Of a stretch of DNA of 64,000 nucleotides, positions 31,692-44,900 are shown in pieces. Numbering within the stretch: the stretch's first letter is position 1; every line of letters begins with the position of its first letter. Source of the DNA: Eledone cirrhosa. Taxonomy: Eukaryota > Mollusca > Cephalopoda > Octopoda > Eledonidae. Below the pieces are notes generated by a model that saw only the letters and a program-made list of their open reading frames with translations, searched no databases and was not told the origin of the DNA. Position numbers and translations under genes: made by a program. Where the stretch lies: NCBI GenBank assembly GCA_964016885.1, contig OZ024759.1:4924046-4988045 (forward strand), read 5' to 3'.

Positions 31692-32915
31692 ACCACTTAC
31701 CTGTCTGACAGTTTCTATCTTCATAACCAGCACCACACCTGTCTGACAGTTGCTACCTTCATAACCAGCACCACACCTGTCTGACAGTTGCTACCTTCAT
31801 AACCAGCACCACACCTGTCTGACAGTTGTTACCTTTATAACCAGCACCACACCTGTCTGACAGTTTCTATCTTCATAACCAGCACCACACCTGTCTGACA
31901 GTTGCTACCTTCATAACCAGCACCACGCCTGTCTGACAGTTGCTACCTTCATAACCAGCACCACACCTGTCTGACAGTTGTTACCTTTATAACCAGCACC
32001 ACACCTGTCTGACAGTTGCTACCTTCATAACCAACACCACACCTGTCTGACAGTTGTTACCTTCATAACCAGCACCACACCTGTCTGACAGTTGCTACCT
32101 TCATAACCAGCACCACACCTGTCTGACAGTTGTTACCTTTATAACCAGCACCACACCTGTCTGACAGTTGTTACCTTCATAACCAGCACCACACCTGTCT
32201 GACAGTTGTTACCTTTATAACCAGCACCACACCTGTCTGACAGTTGCTACCTTCATAACCAACACCACACCTGTCTGACAGTTGTTACCTTTATAACCAG
32301 CACCACACCTGTCTGACAGTTGCTACCTTCATAACCAGCACCACACCTGTCTGACAGTTGTTACCTTCATAACCAGCACCACACCTGTCTGACAGTTGTT
32401 ACCTTTATAACCAGCACCACACCTGTCTGACAGTTGTTACCTTCATAACCAGCACCACACCTGTCTGACAGTTGTTACCTTTATAACCAGCACCACACCT
32501 GTCTGACAGTTGTTACCTTCATAACCAGCACCACACCTGTCTGACAGTTGTTACCTTTATAACCAGCACCACACCTGTCTGACAGTTGTTACCTTCATAA
32601 CCAGCACCACACCTGTCTGACAGTTGTTACCTTTATAACCAGCACCACACCTGTCTGACAGTTGCTACCTTCATAACCAGCACCACACCTGTCTGACAGT
32701 TGCTATCTTCATAACCAGCACCACACCTGTCTGACAGCTGATACCTTTATAACAAGCACCACACCTCCACTACAACACACACCTGTCTGACAGCTGATAC
32801 CTTTATAACTAGCACCACACCTCCACTACAACACACACCTGTCTGACAGTTGATACCTTTATAACAAGCATCACACCTCCATTACAACACCCACCTGTCT
32901 GACACCTGTCTGTTT
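31692..32915 (-). repeat. 38-bp satellite derived from the EGF exon 3' end
   Basis: About 28 copies of a 38-bp unit, minus strand GTGTGGTGCTGGTTATGAAG then GTAGCAACTGTCAGACAG, i.e. the last two thirds of the exon's final 57 bases. Variants alternate TTGCTACCTTC, TTGTTACCTTC and TTGTTACCTTT (plus strand). Positions about 32,735-32,915 switch to longer 57-58-bp units that keep the CSSGG part. 38 is not a multiple of three, so there is no long frame. Confidence 0.92.
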
Positions 32916-33040
32916 CCATTACTCCTCTCACAGAGTCACTTTCATCCATCCTCAACACATGACCCAACCATCTCACACCATTTCTTTTCACAACATTCAT
33001 CAGTCGTCCTATCCCCATCATCCTTTTTAAATCATCTTTC
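32916..33040 (-). mobile_element. LINE fragment (C-terminal RT region)
   Basis: Encodes RLMNVVKRNGVRWLGHVLRM then DESDSVR, the usual sequence after the RT domain of several LINE families (compare LRWYGHVMRM in the LINE at 11-13.6 kb). Only about 40 codons remain, joined directly to the EGF-derived satellite. Confidence 0.6.
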
Positions 33041-33044
33041 AGCA

Positions 33045-33490
33045 GCCCTCAACTAATCCACTCGATCATTCTCATTTCCATTCTTTCCATAATTATTTAA
33101 ATCTTGTGACTTAAATATTTTTCATATTTCAAAATAATCAATTAAACTTTAAATTGATTTTAAAAAGGTTTTTTTTCTTTACTTTTTAAAATATTTATTG
33201 AAGTGAAATATTAATTTCTAACATAATCACATGACTTGACATTTGAAGTGATGGGGTGGGGGCTTAAAGTAATACTACCTAGTATTTTACTGGTACTTAA
33301 TTAATCAACCCTGACAGTAGTGATGGATAAACCATTAAGCAAAATAATCACATGTTTAGGGTAACAAGGGAAAAGGGGTAAATTTTAATTAAATTAAACA
33401 TATTTTTCATTCTGTCAACACCTTCCATCCAATTTTCTTCCAGAAGTTATTTATGAGGTGAGGGGTGGTGGGGGATGCACACCATCATCC
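33045..33490. other. AT-rich stretch, nothing recognised
   Basis: No exon, satellite or element with recognisable ends. One short GTACTTAATTAATCAACCC stretch faintly resembles a SINE family B tail. Confidence 0.4.
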
Positions 33491-33770
33491 TTAACCCTTT
33501 AGTATTTACATTACCCTATAAATACTATTATATTTTCACGGTAAGGGCTTTATCTCTCATAATTATCTCGCATAATATTGAATCTATGAGATTTTGATAT
33601 TATTTATTTTGAGAACAATACCTTGCTTTGCGGCACAGAGTTACTGCCCTTTGCGTTCTGAGTTCAAAACCCGCTGAGGTTTGCTTTGCCTTTCATCCTT
33701 ACGGGGTCGATAAAATAAAGTACCAGTCACGCACTGGGGTCAATTAAATCGACTTTCCCCTGAAGTAAAA
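33491..33770. mobile_element. TTAA MITE fragment fused to SINE family B
   Basis: 33,491-33,622 is the left half of the MITE (TTAACCCTTTAGTATTTAC to ATTTTGAGAACAATACC). At 33,623 it switches to a plus-strand family B SINE (GCTTTGCGGCACAGAG, GAGTTCAAAACCC, GTCGATAAAATAAAG) running to about 33,770. Confidence 0.7.
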
Positions 33771-33803
33771 ATTTCAATCTACACTTCGACAATGCTGTTT
33801 ATT

Positions 33804-34132
33804 TTAACCCTTTAGTATTTACATTACTCTGTATTTACTATTATATTTTCACAGTAAAGTCTTGTGGAGACACTGCACCCTTTAAAACCTCCATGCTTCC
33901 TGAGATTCGCCAACACTGCACCTAATATTCCCCCTCCATACACGCGCACATATGTATATCATGACTCACACTATTCACTTCCCTGACATTTGTATAAAAT
34001 AAAGTACCAGTAATGTACTGGGTAATTTGCTGGCCTTGTGCCAAATGTAAAAACAATAATATTGAATCTATGAAATGTTTATATTATTTATTTAGAGAAC
34101 AATACCTTCACATCGATATGCTAAAGGGTTAA
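33804..34132. mobile_element. TTAA MITE interrupted by LINE tail and SINE tail
   Basis: Left part 33,804-33,860 (TTAACCCTTTAGTATTTAC) and right part 34,057-34,132 (ending TGCTAAAGGGTTAA) belong to one TTAA-flanked MITE. The piece between is a LINE 3' end on the plus strand (about 33,862-33,991, CTTTAAAACCTCCATGC) followed by a SINE family B tail (about 33,993-34,055). Confidence 0.7.
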
Positions 34133-34219
34133 ACTTGTTAGGGCTTCAAAAGAACTTTATGAGACCCTGCACAGAAAAGTGAAAGACAAAGTCAACCATG
34201 GCAAGATTTGAACTCAGAA

Positions 34220-34450
34220 TAGAATGGTGGTGGTGGTGGTAGTGGTGGTAGTGGTGTTAGTGGCAGTGGTGGCTGGTGGTGGTGGTTGGTAGTGGTTGTG
34301 GAGGTGGTGGGGTTGTGGGTGAGGTGGTGGTGGTTGCAGTGGGAGTTGTGGTGGTTGATAGTGATGTTGGGTAGTGGTTGCGGTTGTGGTTGTGGTAGTG
34401 GTGGTAGTAGTGATGATGATGATAATAACAATGATGATATTTATGATGAT
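34220..34450. repeat. GGT/GAT-rich simple repeat
   Basis: Degenerate GGTGGTAGTGGTGGT and GATGATGATGATAA runs just downstream of exon E6. Open frames here are low-complexity (His/Pro/Thr or Val/Gly runs) and not genes. Confidence 0.85.
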
Positions 34451-34467
34451 GATAGTACACCACTTAC

Positions 34468-34605
34468 CTGTCTGACAGTTGCCACCTTCATATCCAGGAG
34501 CACATCCTCCATTAGAGCAGCTACCAGTCTGTGGCTTACATTTACTCTTGTCAGCACAATGACACATGTTTCGACAGTTTGGTCCAAATTTTCCTCTCTT
34601 ACATC
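34468..34605 (-). CDS. EGF-like exon E6
   Basis: 138 bp, phase 1-1, acceptor TTTGTAG, donor GTAAGT. Reads GCKRGKFGPNCRNMC, HCADKSKCKPQTGSC, SNGGCAPGY, EGGNCQT; eight cysteines. More diverged from the 29-63 kb cluster than its neighbours (KPQ for NKQ, PGY for AGY), so it looks like an older member. It follows the 15.3-kb intron that holds the 54-bp satellite. Confidence 0.88.
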
Positions 34606-34621
34606 CTACAAATCAATCAAT

Positions 34622-34755
34622 AACAAATATATATTTTGGTGTGTATTTGTGTGGCCTTGTGGTAAGGGTGTTGGACTTACAATCATAATGTCGTGAGTTC
34701 TATTCCTCAACTAGGTTGTGTGTTGTGTTCTTGAGCAAAAGTATTTCCATTCATG
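34622..34755 (+). mobile_element. SINE head fragment
   Basis: tRNA-like GTGGCCTTGTGGTAAGGGTG, then ACAATCATAATGTCGTGAG and TTCTTGAGCAAAAGTA, ending TGTTGCTCCAGTA. Related to the fragment at 56.1 kb. Confidence 0.6.
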
Positions 34756-34770
34756 TTGCTCCAGTATAAT

Positions 34771-34969
34771 AATAATTGTTTCTACTTTTGACACAAGGCC
34801 AGCAATTACCCAGTACATTACTGGTACTTTATTTTATCGACCCCGTAAGGATGAAAGGCAAAGTTAACCTTGGTGGGATTTGAACTCAGATCATAAAGGG
34901 ACGTAACTCTATGCTTCAAAGCATGGCGTCCGACTCTCTACCAATACTGACAATCCACCGCTCCAGTAT
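34771..34969 (-). mobile_element. tRNA-derived SINE, family B
   Basis: Full-length-looking: TTTCTACTTTTGACACAAGG, CATTACTGGTACTTTATT, ATCGACCCCGTAAGG, GGGATTTGAACTCAG (box B on the minus strand) and CTCTACCAATACTGAC (box A). Confidence 0.88.
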
Positions 34970-34974
34970 AATAA

Positions 34975-35162
34975 TAATAATAGTGAAATTATTGTGTACA
35001 GTGCTCAGGTGCACTATAAATCATCAAAGGTGCATGTAAAGCACATAGAATAATGAACAAATGTCAGGAAAATGAACAGTGTATGAGTCATGATAAACAT
35101 ATGTACGTGTGTATGGAGGAGGGATATCAGGTGTAGTGTTGGCGAATTTCAGGAAGCTTGGA
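34975..35162 (-). mobile_element. LINE 3' end (CR1/L2-type tail)
   Basis: Minus-strand copy of the 3' UTR also present at 50.4-50.8 kb: AATTATTGTGTACAGTGC, GCTCAGGTGCACTA, CAGTGTATGAGTCATGA, and the GAATTTCAGGAAGC end of the coding tail. ATT-type tail at the left. Confidence 0.75.
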
Positions 35163-35169
35163 GATCAGT

Positions 35170-35445
35170 GCCAGTAATAGCTGGTGATTTAACCTTGGGA
35201 TGGACTGGTGCCCTGTCCAGGGGAAGTTTTGTATTTTAAGTCACTTCATGCCATAGATAGCACTGGCCTGATGACCCTCAGCACTCGAGACACACTTTAG
35301 ACATTTTTTTGTTTTTGTATATTCAACAGCCCAGTCCTTCTAACTGTCAGTAGGTATCACACTGAGCAGAGTCCACTGTATTCCCCACACCTGGACAGGA
35401 TGCTAGTCCATTGCATGGTATTTCACTGCTATATTATTCTATCTA
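35170..35445. repeat. Old SINE-like fragments
   Basis: Contains CCAGTAATAGCTGGTGATTT, GGACTGGTGCCCTGTCC, GATGACCCTCAGCACTCGAG and CCTGGACAGGATGCTAGTCC, matching dispersed sequence at 6.7 and 17.2-17.7 kb. Too diverged to orient with confidence. Confidence 0.5.
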
Positions 35446-35524
35446 CTCCAAAAGTATGACAGAAAAAGTTGATTTTGGTGGGATTTGAATACCGTTTTAA
35501 AAAAGAACTCAAAATCACAACCCA

Positions 35525-35754
35525 TTAAAACCTTTAGAATTAAAACCGGTTATATCCGGCCGGAATTCTCACACTTCTTTCTGTTCAAACCAGCCATAAC
35601 TGGCTGCTCATACTTATGTTAAGGTATTGTTCTCAAAATAGATATTATCAAAATCTCATAGATTTGATATTATGTGAGATAATTATATGAGATAAAGCCT
35701 TTACTGTGAAAATATAATAGTGTATATGAAGTAGTGTAAATGCTAAAGGGTTAA
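35525..35754. mobile_element. TTAA-flanked MITE, inverted copy
   Basis: 230 bp with TTAA at both ends, AAACCTTTAG-type left terminus and TGCTAAAGGGTTAA right terminus, and an interior with AAAATCTCATAGATT and GATAAAGCCTTTACTGTG. It is the reverse complement of the copies at 27.9 and 19.1 kb. TTAA target and CCCTTTA ends are piggyBac-like. Confidence 0.8.
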
Positions 35755-35976
35755 TCTGTAACTCTACTGCCCCTGCTACTCACATCTTCCTCATGATCAA
35801 CATTTAACATTCACTTCCCCTGTAACCAAGAGTGGGATGTGTCAACAGAGACCGACTCAGAACTTAATCGGAGCTACTGACCTCTCAGATGTTACTGATA
35901 CATTTCATCATGACTGAAGAGGACATTCATCCATTTGTCTGGTAGATTCTCTAAAGAAATAGAACTACAAAAGAGC
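35755..35976. other. Unique-looking flank of the satellite
   Basis: 222 bp between a TTAA MITE and the 54-bp satellite. No exon, inverted repeat or recognised element seen. Confidence 0.4.
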
Positions 35977-38900
35977 ACACACGTGTCTGACAGGTGCTAC
36001 CTTATAACCAGGACCACACCATCTACTGTAACACACCTGTCTGATAGGTGATACCTTATAACCAGGACCACACCATCTACTGTAACACACCTGTCTGACA
36101 GGTGCTACCTTATAACCAGGACCACACCATCTACTGTAACACACCTGTCTGATAGATGATACCTTATAACCAGGACCACACCATCTACTGGAACACACCT
36201 GTCTGACAGGTGCTACCTTATAACCAGGACCACACCATCTACTGTAACACACCTGTCTGATAGATGATACCTTATAACCAGGACCACACCATCTACTGTA
36301 ACACACATGTCTGACAGGTGCTACCTTATAACCAGGACCACATCATCTACTGTAACACACCTGTCTGATAGATGATACCTTATAAACAGGACCACACCAT
36401 CTACTGTAACACACCTGTCTGACAGGTGCTACCTTATAACCAGGATCACACCATCTACTGTAACACACCTGTCTGACAGGTGCTACCATATAACCAGTAG
36501 CACACCATCTACTGGAACACACGTGTCTGACAGGTGCTACCTTATAACCAGGACCACACCATCTACTGTAACACACCTGTCTGACAGGTGCTACCTTATA
36601 ACCAGGACCAGACCTTCTACTGTAACACACCTGTCTGACAGGTGCTACCTTATAACCAGGACCACACCATCTACTGTAACACACCTGTCTGACAGGTGCT
36701 ACCTTATAACCAGGACCACACCATCTACTGTATCACACATGTCTGATAGCTGCTACCTTATAACCAGGACCACACCATCTACTGTAACACACCTGTCTGA
36801 CAGCTGCTACCATATAACCAGGACCACACCATCTACTGTAACACACCTGTCTGATAGATGATACCTTATAACCAGGACCACACCATCTACTGTAACACAC
36901 CTGTCTGACAGGTGCTACCTTATAACCAGGACCACACCTTCTACTGTAACACACCTGTCTGACAGGTGCTACCTTATAACCAGGACCACACCATCTACTG
37001 TAACACACCTATCTGACAGGTGCTACCTTATAACCAGGACCACACCTTCTACTGTAACACACCTGTCTGACAGGTGCTACCTTATAACCAGGACCACACC
37101 ATCTTCTGTAACACACCTGTCTGACAGCTGCTACCATATAACCAGGACCACACCATCTACTGTAACACACCTGTCTGATAGCTCCTACCTTATAACCAGG
37201 ACCACACTATCTACTGTAACACACTTGTCTGACAGGTGCTACCTTATAACCAGGACCACACCATCTACTGTAACACACCTGTCTGATAGATGATACCTTA
37301 TAACCAGGACCACACCATCTACTGGAACACACCTGTCTGACAGGTGCTACCTTATAACCAGGACCACACCATCTACTGTAACACACCTGTCTGATAGATG
37401 ATACCTTATAACCAGGACCACACCATCTACTGTAACACACATGTCTGACAGGTGCTACCTTATAACCAGGACCACATCATCTACTGTAACACACCTGTCT
37501 GATAGATGATACCTTATAAACAGGACCACACCATCTACTGTAACACACCTGTCTGACAGGTGCTACCATATAACCAGGATCACACCATCTACTGTAACAC
37601 ACCTGTCTGACAGCTGCTACCATATAACCAGTACCACACCATCTACTGGAACACACGTGTCTGACAGGTGCTACCTTATAACCAGGACCACACCATCTAC
37701 TGTAACACACCTGTCTGACAGCTGCTACCTTATAACCAGGACCACACCATCTACTGGAACACACCTGTCTGACAGGTGCTACCTTATAACCAGGACCACA
37801 CCATCTACTGTAACACACCTGTCTGATAGATGATACCTTATAACCAGGACCACACCATCTACTGGAACACACCTGTCTGACAGGTGCTACCTTATAACCA
37901 GGACCACACCATCTACTGTAACACACCTGTCTGATAGATGATACCTTATAACCAGGACCACACCATCTACTGTAACACACATGCCTGATAGCTGCTACCA
38001 TATAACCAGGACCACACCATCTACTGTAACACACCTGTCTGATAGATGATACCTTATAACCAGGACCACACCATCTACTGTAACACACCTGTCTGACAGG
38101 TGCTACCTTATAACCAGGACCACACCATCTACTGTAACACACCTGTCTGACAGGTGCTACCTTATAACCAGGACCACACCATCTACTGTAACACACCTGT
38201 CTGACAGGTGCTACCTTATAACCAGGACCACACCATCTGCTGTAACACACATGTCTGATAGCTGCTACCTTATAACCAGGACCACACCATCTACTGTAAC
38301 ACATCTGTCTGACAGCTGCTACCATATAACCAGGACCACACCATCTACTGTAACACACCTGTCTGACAGGTGCTACCTTATAACCAGGACCACACCTTCT
38401 ACTGTAACACACCTGTCTGACAGGTGCTACCTTATAACCAGGACCACACCATCTACTGTAACACACCTATCTGACAGGTGCTACCTTATAACCAGGACCA
38501 CACCTTCTACTGTAACACACCTGTCTGACAGGTGCTACCTTATAACCAGGACCACACCATCTTCTGTAACACACCTGTCTGACAGCTGCTACCATATAAC
38601 CAGGACCACACCATCTACTGTAACACACCTGTCTGATAGCTCCTACCTTATAACCAGGACCACACTATCTACTGTAACACACTTGTCTGACAGGTGCTAC
38701 CTTATAACCAGGACCACACCATCTACTGTAACACACCTGTCTGATAGATGATACCTTATAACCAGGACCACACCATCTACTGGAACACACCTGTCTGACA
38801 GGTGCTACCTTATAACCAGGACCACACCATCTACTGTAACACACCTGTCTGATAGATGATACCTTATAACCAGGACCACACCATCTACTGGAACACACCT

Positions 38901-41900
38901 GTCTGACAGGTGCTACCTTATAACCAGGACCACACCATCTACTGTAACACACCTGTCTGATAGATGATACCTTATAACCAGGACCACACCATCTACTGTA
39001 ACACACATGTCTGACAGGTGCTACCTTATAACCAGGACCACATCATCTACTGTAACACACCTGTCTGATAGATGATACCTTATAAACAGGACCACACCAT
39101 CTACTGTAACACACCTGTCTGACAGGTGCTACCTTATAACCAGGATCACACCATCTACTGTAACACACCTGTCTGACAGCTGCTACCATGTAACCAGTAC
39201 CACACCATCTACTGGAACACACGTGTCTGACAGGTGCTACCTTATAACCAGGACCACACCATCTACTGTAACACACCTGTCTGACAGCTGCTACCTTATA
39301 ACCAGGACCACACCATCTACTGGAACACACCTGTCTGACAGGTGCTACCTTATAACCAGGACCACACCATCTACTGTAACACACCTGTCTGATAGATGAT
39401 ACCTTATAACCAGGATCACACCATCTACTGTAACACACCTGTCTGACAGGTGCTACCATATAACCAGTAGCACACCATCTACTGGAACACACGTGTCTGA
39501 CAGGTGCTACCTTATAACCAGGACCACACCATCTACTGTAACACACCTGTCTGACAGGTGCTACCTTATAACCAGGACCAGACCTTCTACTGTAACACAC
39601 CTGTCTGACAGGTGCTACCTTATAACCAGGACCACACCATCTACTGTAACACACCTGTCTGACAGGTGCTACCTTATAACCAGGACCACACCATCTACTG
39701 TATCACACATGTCTGATAGCTGCTACCTTATAACCAGGACCACACCATCTACTGTAACACACCTGTCTGACAGCTGCTACCATATAACCAGGACCACACC
39801 ATCTACTGTAACACACCTGTCTGATAGATGATACCTTATAACCAGGACCACACCATCTACTGTAACACACCTGTCTGACAGGTGCTACCTTATAACCAGG
39901 ACCACACCTTCTACTGTAACACACCTGTCTGACAGGTGCTACCTTATAACCAGGACCACACCATCTACTGTAACACACCTATCTGACAGGTGCTACCTTA
40001 TAACCAGGACCACACCTTCTACTGTAACACACCTGTCTGACAGGTGCTACCTTATAACCAGGACCACACCATCTTCTGTAACACACCTGTCTGACAGCTG
40101 CTACCATATAACCAGGACCACACCATCTACTGTAACACACCTGTCTGATAGCTCCTACCTTATAACCAGGACCACACTATCTACTGTAACACACTTGTCT
40201 GACAGGTGCTACCTTATAACCAGGACCACACCATCTACTGTAACACACCTGTCTGATAGATGATACCTTATAACCAGGACCACACCATCTACTGGAACAC
40301 ACCTGTCTGACAGGTGCTACCTTATAACCAGGACCACACCATCTACTGTAACACACCTGTCTGATAGATGATACCTTATAACCAGGACCACACCATCTAC
40401 TGTAACACACATGTCTGACAGGTGCTACCTTATAACCAGGACCACATCATCTACTGTAACACACCTGTCTGATAGATGATACCTTATAAACAGGACCACA
40501 CCATCTACTGTAACACACCTGTCTGACAGGTGCTACCATATAACCAGGATCACACCATCTACTGTAACACACCTGTCTGACAGCTGCTACCATATAACCA
40601 GTACCACACCATCTACTGGAACACACGTGTCTGACAGGTGCTACCTTATAACCAGGACCACACCATCTACTGTAACACACCTGTCTGACAGCTGCTACCT
40701 TATAACCAGGACCACACCATCTACTGGAACACACCTGTCTGACAGGTGCTACCTTATAACCAGGACCACACCATCTACTGTAACACACCTGTCTGATAGA
40801 TGATACCTTATAACCAGGACCACACCATCTACTGGAACACACCTGTCTGACAGGTGCTACCTTATAACCAGGACCACACCATCTACTGTAACACACCTGT
40901 CTGATAGATGATACCTTATAACCAGGACCACACCATCTACTGTAACACACATGTCTGATAGCTGCTACCATATAACCAGGACCACACCATCTACTGTAAC
41001 ACACCTGTCTGATAGATGATACCTTATAACCAGGACCACACCATCTACTGTAACACACCTGTCTGACAGGTGCTACCTTATAACCAGGACCACACCATCT
41101 ACTGTAACACACCTGTCTGACAGGTGCTACCTTATAACCAGGACCACACCATCTACTGTAACACACCTGTCTGACAGGTGCTACCTTATAACCAGGACCA
41201 CACCATCTGCTGTAACACACATGTCTGATAGCTGCTACCTTATAACCAGGACCACACCATCTACTGTAACACACCTGTCTGACAGCTGCTACCATATAAC
41301 CAGGACCACACCATCTACTGTAACACACCTGTCTGACAGGTGCTACCTTATAACCAGGACCACACCTTCTACTGTAACACACCTGTCTGACAGGTGCTAC
41401 CTTATAACCAGGACCACACCATCTACTGTAACACACCTATCTGACAGGTGCTACCTTATAACCAGGACCACACCTTCTACTGTAACACACCTGTCTGACA
41501 GGTGCTACCTTATAACCAGGACCACACCATCTTCTGTAACACACCTGTCTGACAGCTGCTACCATATAACCAGGACCACACCATCTACTGTAACACACCT
41601 GTCTGATAGCTCCTACCTTATAACCAGGACCACACTATCTACTGTAACACACTTGTCTGACAGGTGCTACCTTATAACCAGGACCACACCATCTACTGTA
41701 ACACACCTGTCTGATAGATGATACCTTATAACCAGGACCACACCATCTACTGGAACACACCTGTCTGACAGGTGCTACCTTATAACCAGGACCACACCAT
41801 CTACTGTAACACACCTGTCTGATAGATGATACCTTATAACCAGGACCACACCATCTACTGGAACACACCTGTCTGACAGGTGCTACCTTATAACCAGGAC

Positions 41901-44900
41901 CACACCATCTACTGTAACACACCTGTCTGATAGATGATACCTTATAACCAGGACCACACCATCTACTGTAACACACATGTCTGACAGGTGCTACCTTATA
42001 ACCAGGACCACATCATCTACTGTAACACACCTGTCTGATAGATGATACCTTATAAACAGGACCACACCATCTACTGTAACACACCTGTCTGACAGGTGCT
42101 ACCTTATAACCAGGATCACACCATCTACTGTAACACACCTGTCTGACAGCTGCTACCATGTAACCAGTACCACACCATCTACTGGAACACACGTGTCTGA
42201 CAGGTGCTACCTTATAACCAGGACCACACCATCTACTGTAACACACCTGTCTGACAGCTGCTACCTTATAACCAGGACCACACCATCTACTGGAACACAC
42301 CTGTCTGACAGGTGCTACCTTATAACCAGGACCACACCATCTACTGTAACACACCTGTCTGATAGATGATACCTTATAACCAGGACCACACCATCTACTG
42401 GAAGACACCTGTCTGACAGGTGCTACCTTATAACCAGGACCACACCATCTACTGTAACACACCTGTCTGATAGATGATACCTTATAACCAGGACCACACC
42501 ATCTACTGTAACACACATGTCTGATAGCTGCTGCCATATAACCAGGACCACACCATCTACTGTAACACACCTGTCTGATAGATGATACCTTATAACCAGG
42601 ACCGCACCATCTACTGTAACACACCTGTCTGACAGGTGCTACCTTATAACCAGGACCACACCATCTACTGTAACACACCTGTCTGACAGGTGCTACCTTA
42701 TAACCAGGACCACACCTGTCTGACAGGTGCTACCTTATAACCAGGACCACACCATCTACTGTAACACACCTGTCTGACAGGTGCTACCTTATAACCAGGA
42801 CCACACCTTCTACTGTAACACACCTGTCTGACAGGTGCTACCTTATAACCAGGACCACACCATCTACTGTAACACACCTGTCTGACAGGTGCTACCTTAT
42901 AACCAGGACCACACCATCTACTGTAACACACATGTCTGATAGCTGCTACCTTATAACCAGGACCACACCATCTACTGTAACACACCTGTCTGACAGCTGC
43001 TACCATATAACCAGGACCACACCATCTACTGTAACACACCTGTCTGATAGATGATACCTTATAACCAGGACCACACCATCTACTGTAACACACCTGTCTG
43101 ACAGGTGCTACCTTATAACCAGGACCACACCTTCTACTGTAACACACCTGTCTGACAGGTGCTACCTTATAACCAGGACCACACCATCTACTGTAACACA
43201 CCTATCTGACAGGTGCTACCTTATAACCAGGACCACACCTTCTACTGTAACACACCTGTCTGACAGGTGCTACCTTATAACCAGGACCACACCATCTTCT
43301 GTAACACACCTGTCTGACAGCTGCTACCATATAACCAGGACCACACCATCTACTGTAACACACCTGTCTGATAGCTCCTACCTTATAACCAGGACCACAC
43401 TATCTACTGTAACACACTTGTCTGACAGGTGCTACCTTATAACCAGGACCACACCATCTACTGTAACACACCTGTCTGATAGATGATACCTTATAACCAG
43501 GACCACACCATCTACTGGAACACACCTGTCTGACAGGTGCTACCTTATAACCAGGACCACACCATCTACTGTAACACACCTGTCTGATAGATGATACCTT
43601 ATAACCAGGACCACACCATCTACTGTAACACACATGTCTGACAGGTGCTACCTTATAACCAGGACCACATCATCTACTGTAACACACCTGTCTGATAGAT
43701 GATACCTTATAAACAGGACCACACCATCTACTGTAACACACCTGTCTGACAGGTGCTACCTTATAACCAGGATCACACCATCTACTGTAACACACCTGTC
43801 TGACAGCTGCTACCATATAACCAGTACCACACCATCTACTGGAACACACGTGTCTGACAGGTGCTACCTTATAACCAGGACCACACCATCTACTGTAACA
43901 CACCTGTCTGACAGCTGCTACCTTATAACCAGGACCACACCATCTACTGGAACACACCTGTCTGACAGGTGCTACCTTATAACCAGGACCACACCATCTA
44001 CTGTAACACACCTGTCTGATAGATGATACCTTATAACCAGGACCATACCATCTACTGGAACACACCTGTCTGACAGGTGCTACCTTATAACCAGGACCAC
44101 ACCATCTACTGTAACACACCTGTCTGATAGATGATACCTTATAACCAGGACCACACCATCTACTGTAACACACATGTCTGATAGCTGCTACCATATAACC
44201 AGGACCACACCATCTACTGTAACACACCTGTCTGATAGATGATACCTTATAACCAGGACCACACCATCTACTGTAACACACCTGTCTGACAGCTCCTACC
44301 TTATAACCAGGACCACACTATCTACTGTAACACACTTGTCTGATAGCTGCTACCTTATAACCAGGACCACACCATCTACTGTAACACACCTGTCTGACAG
44401 GTGATACCTTATAACCAGGACCACACCATCTACTGTAACACACCTGTCTGACAGCTGCTACCTTATAACCAGGACCACACCATCTACTGTAACACACCTG
44501 TCTGACAGCTGCTACCTTATAATCAGGACCACACCATCTACTGTAACACACCTGTCTGACAGGTGCTACCTTATAACCAGGACCACACCATCTACTGTAA
44601 CACACCTGTCTGACAGGTGCTAACTTATAACCAGGACCACACCATCTACTGTAACACACTTATCTGACAGGTGCTACCTATTAACCAGGACCACACCATC
44701 TACTGTAACACACCTGTCTGACAGGTGCTACCTTATAACCAGGACCACACCATCTACTGTAACACACCTGTCTGATAGACGATACCTTATAACCAGGACC
44801 ACACCATCTACTGTAACACACCTGTCTGACAGGTGCTACCTTATAACCAGGACCACACCATCTACTGTAACACACCTGTCTGACAGCTGCTACCTTATAA

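Noticed and set aside
34192..34567. Pro/Thr-rich protein fused to an EGF module
   Set aside because: The EGF part is exon E6 ending at a good GTAAGT donor; the rest is a GGT/GAT simple repeat in the intron.
37477..38466. Open frames of 329 codons in the 54-bp satellite as EGF-type proteins
   Set aside because: The single-base deletion removes the last EGF cysteine and shifts the end of each unit (APVRQ for SNCQT). Frames start at chance Met (CACATG) and end at chance stops.
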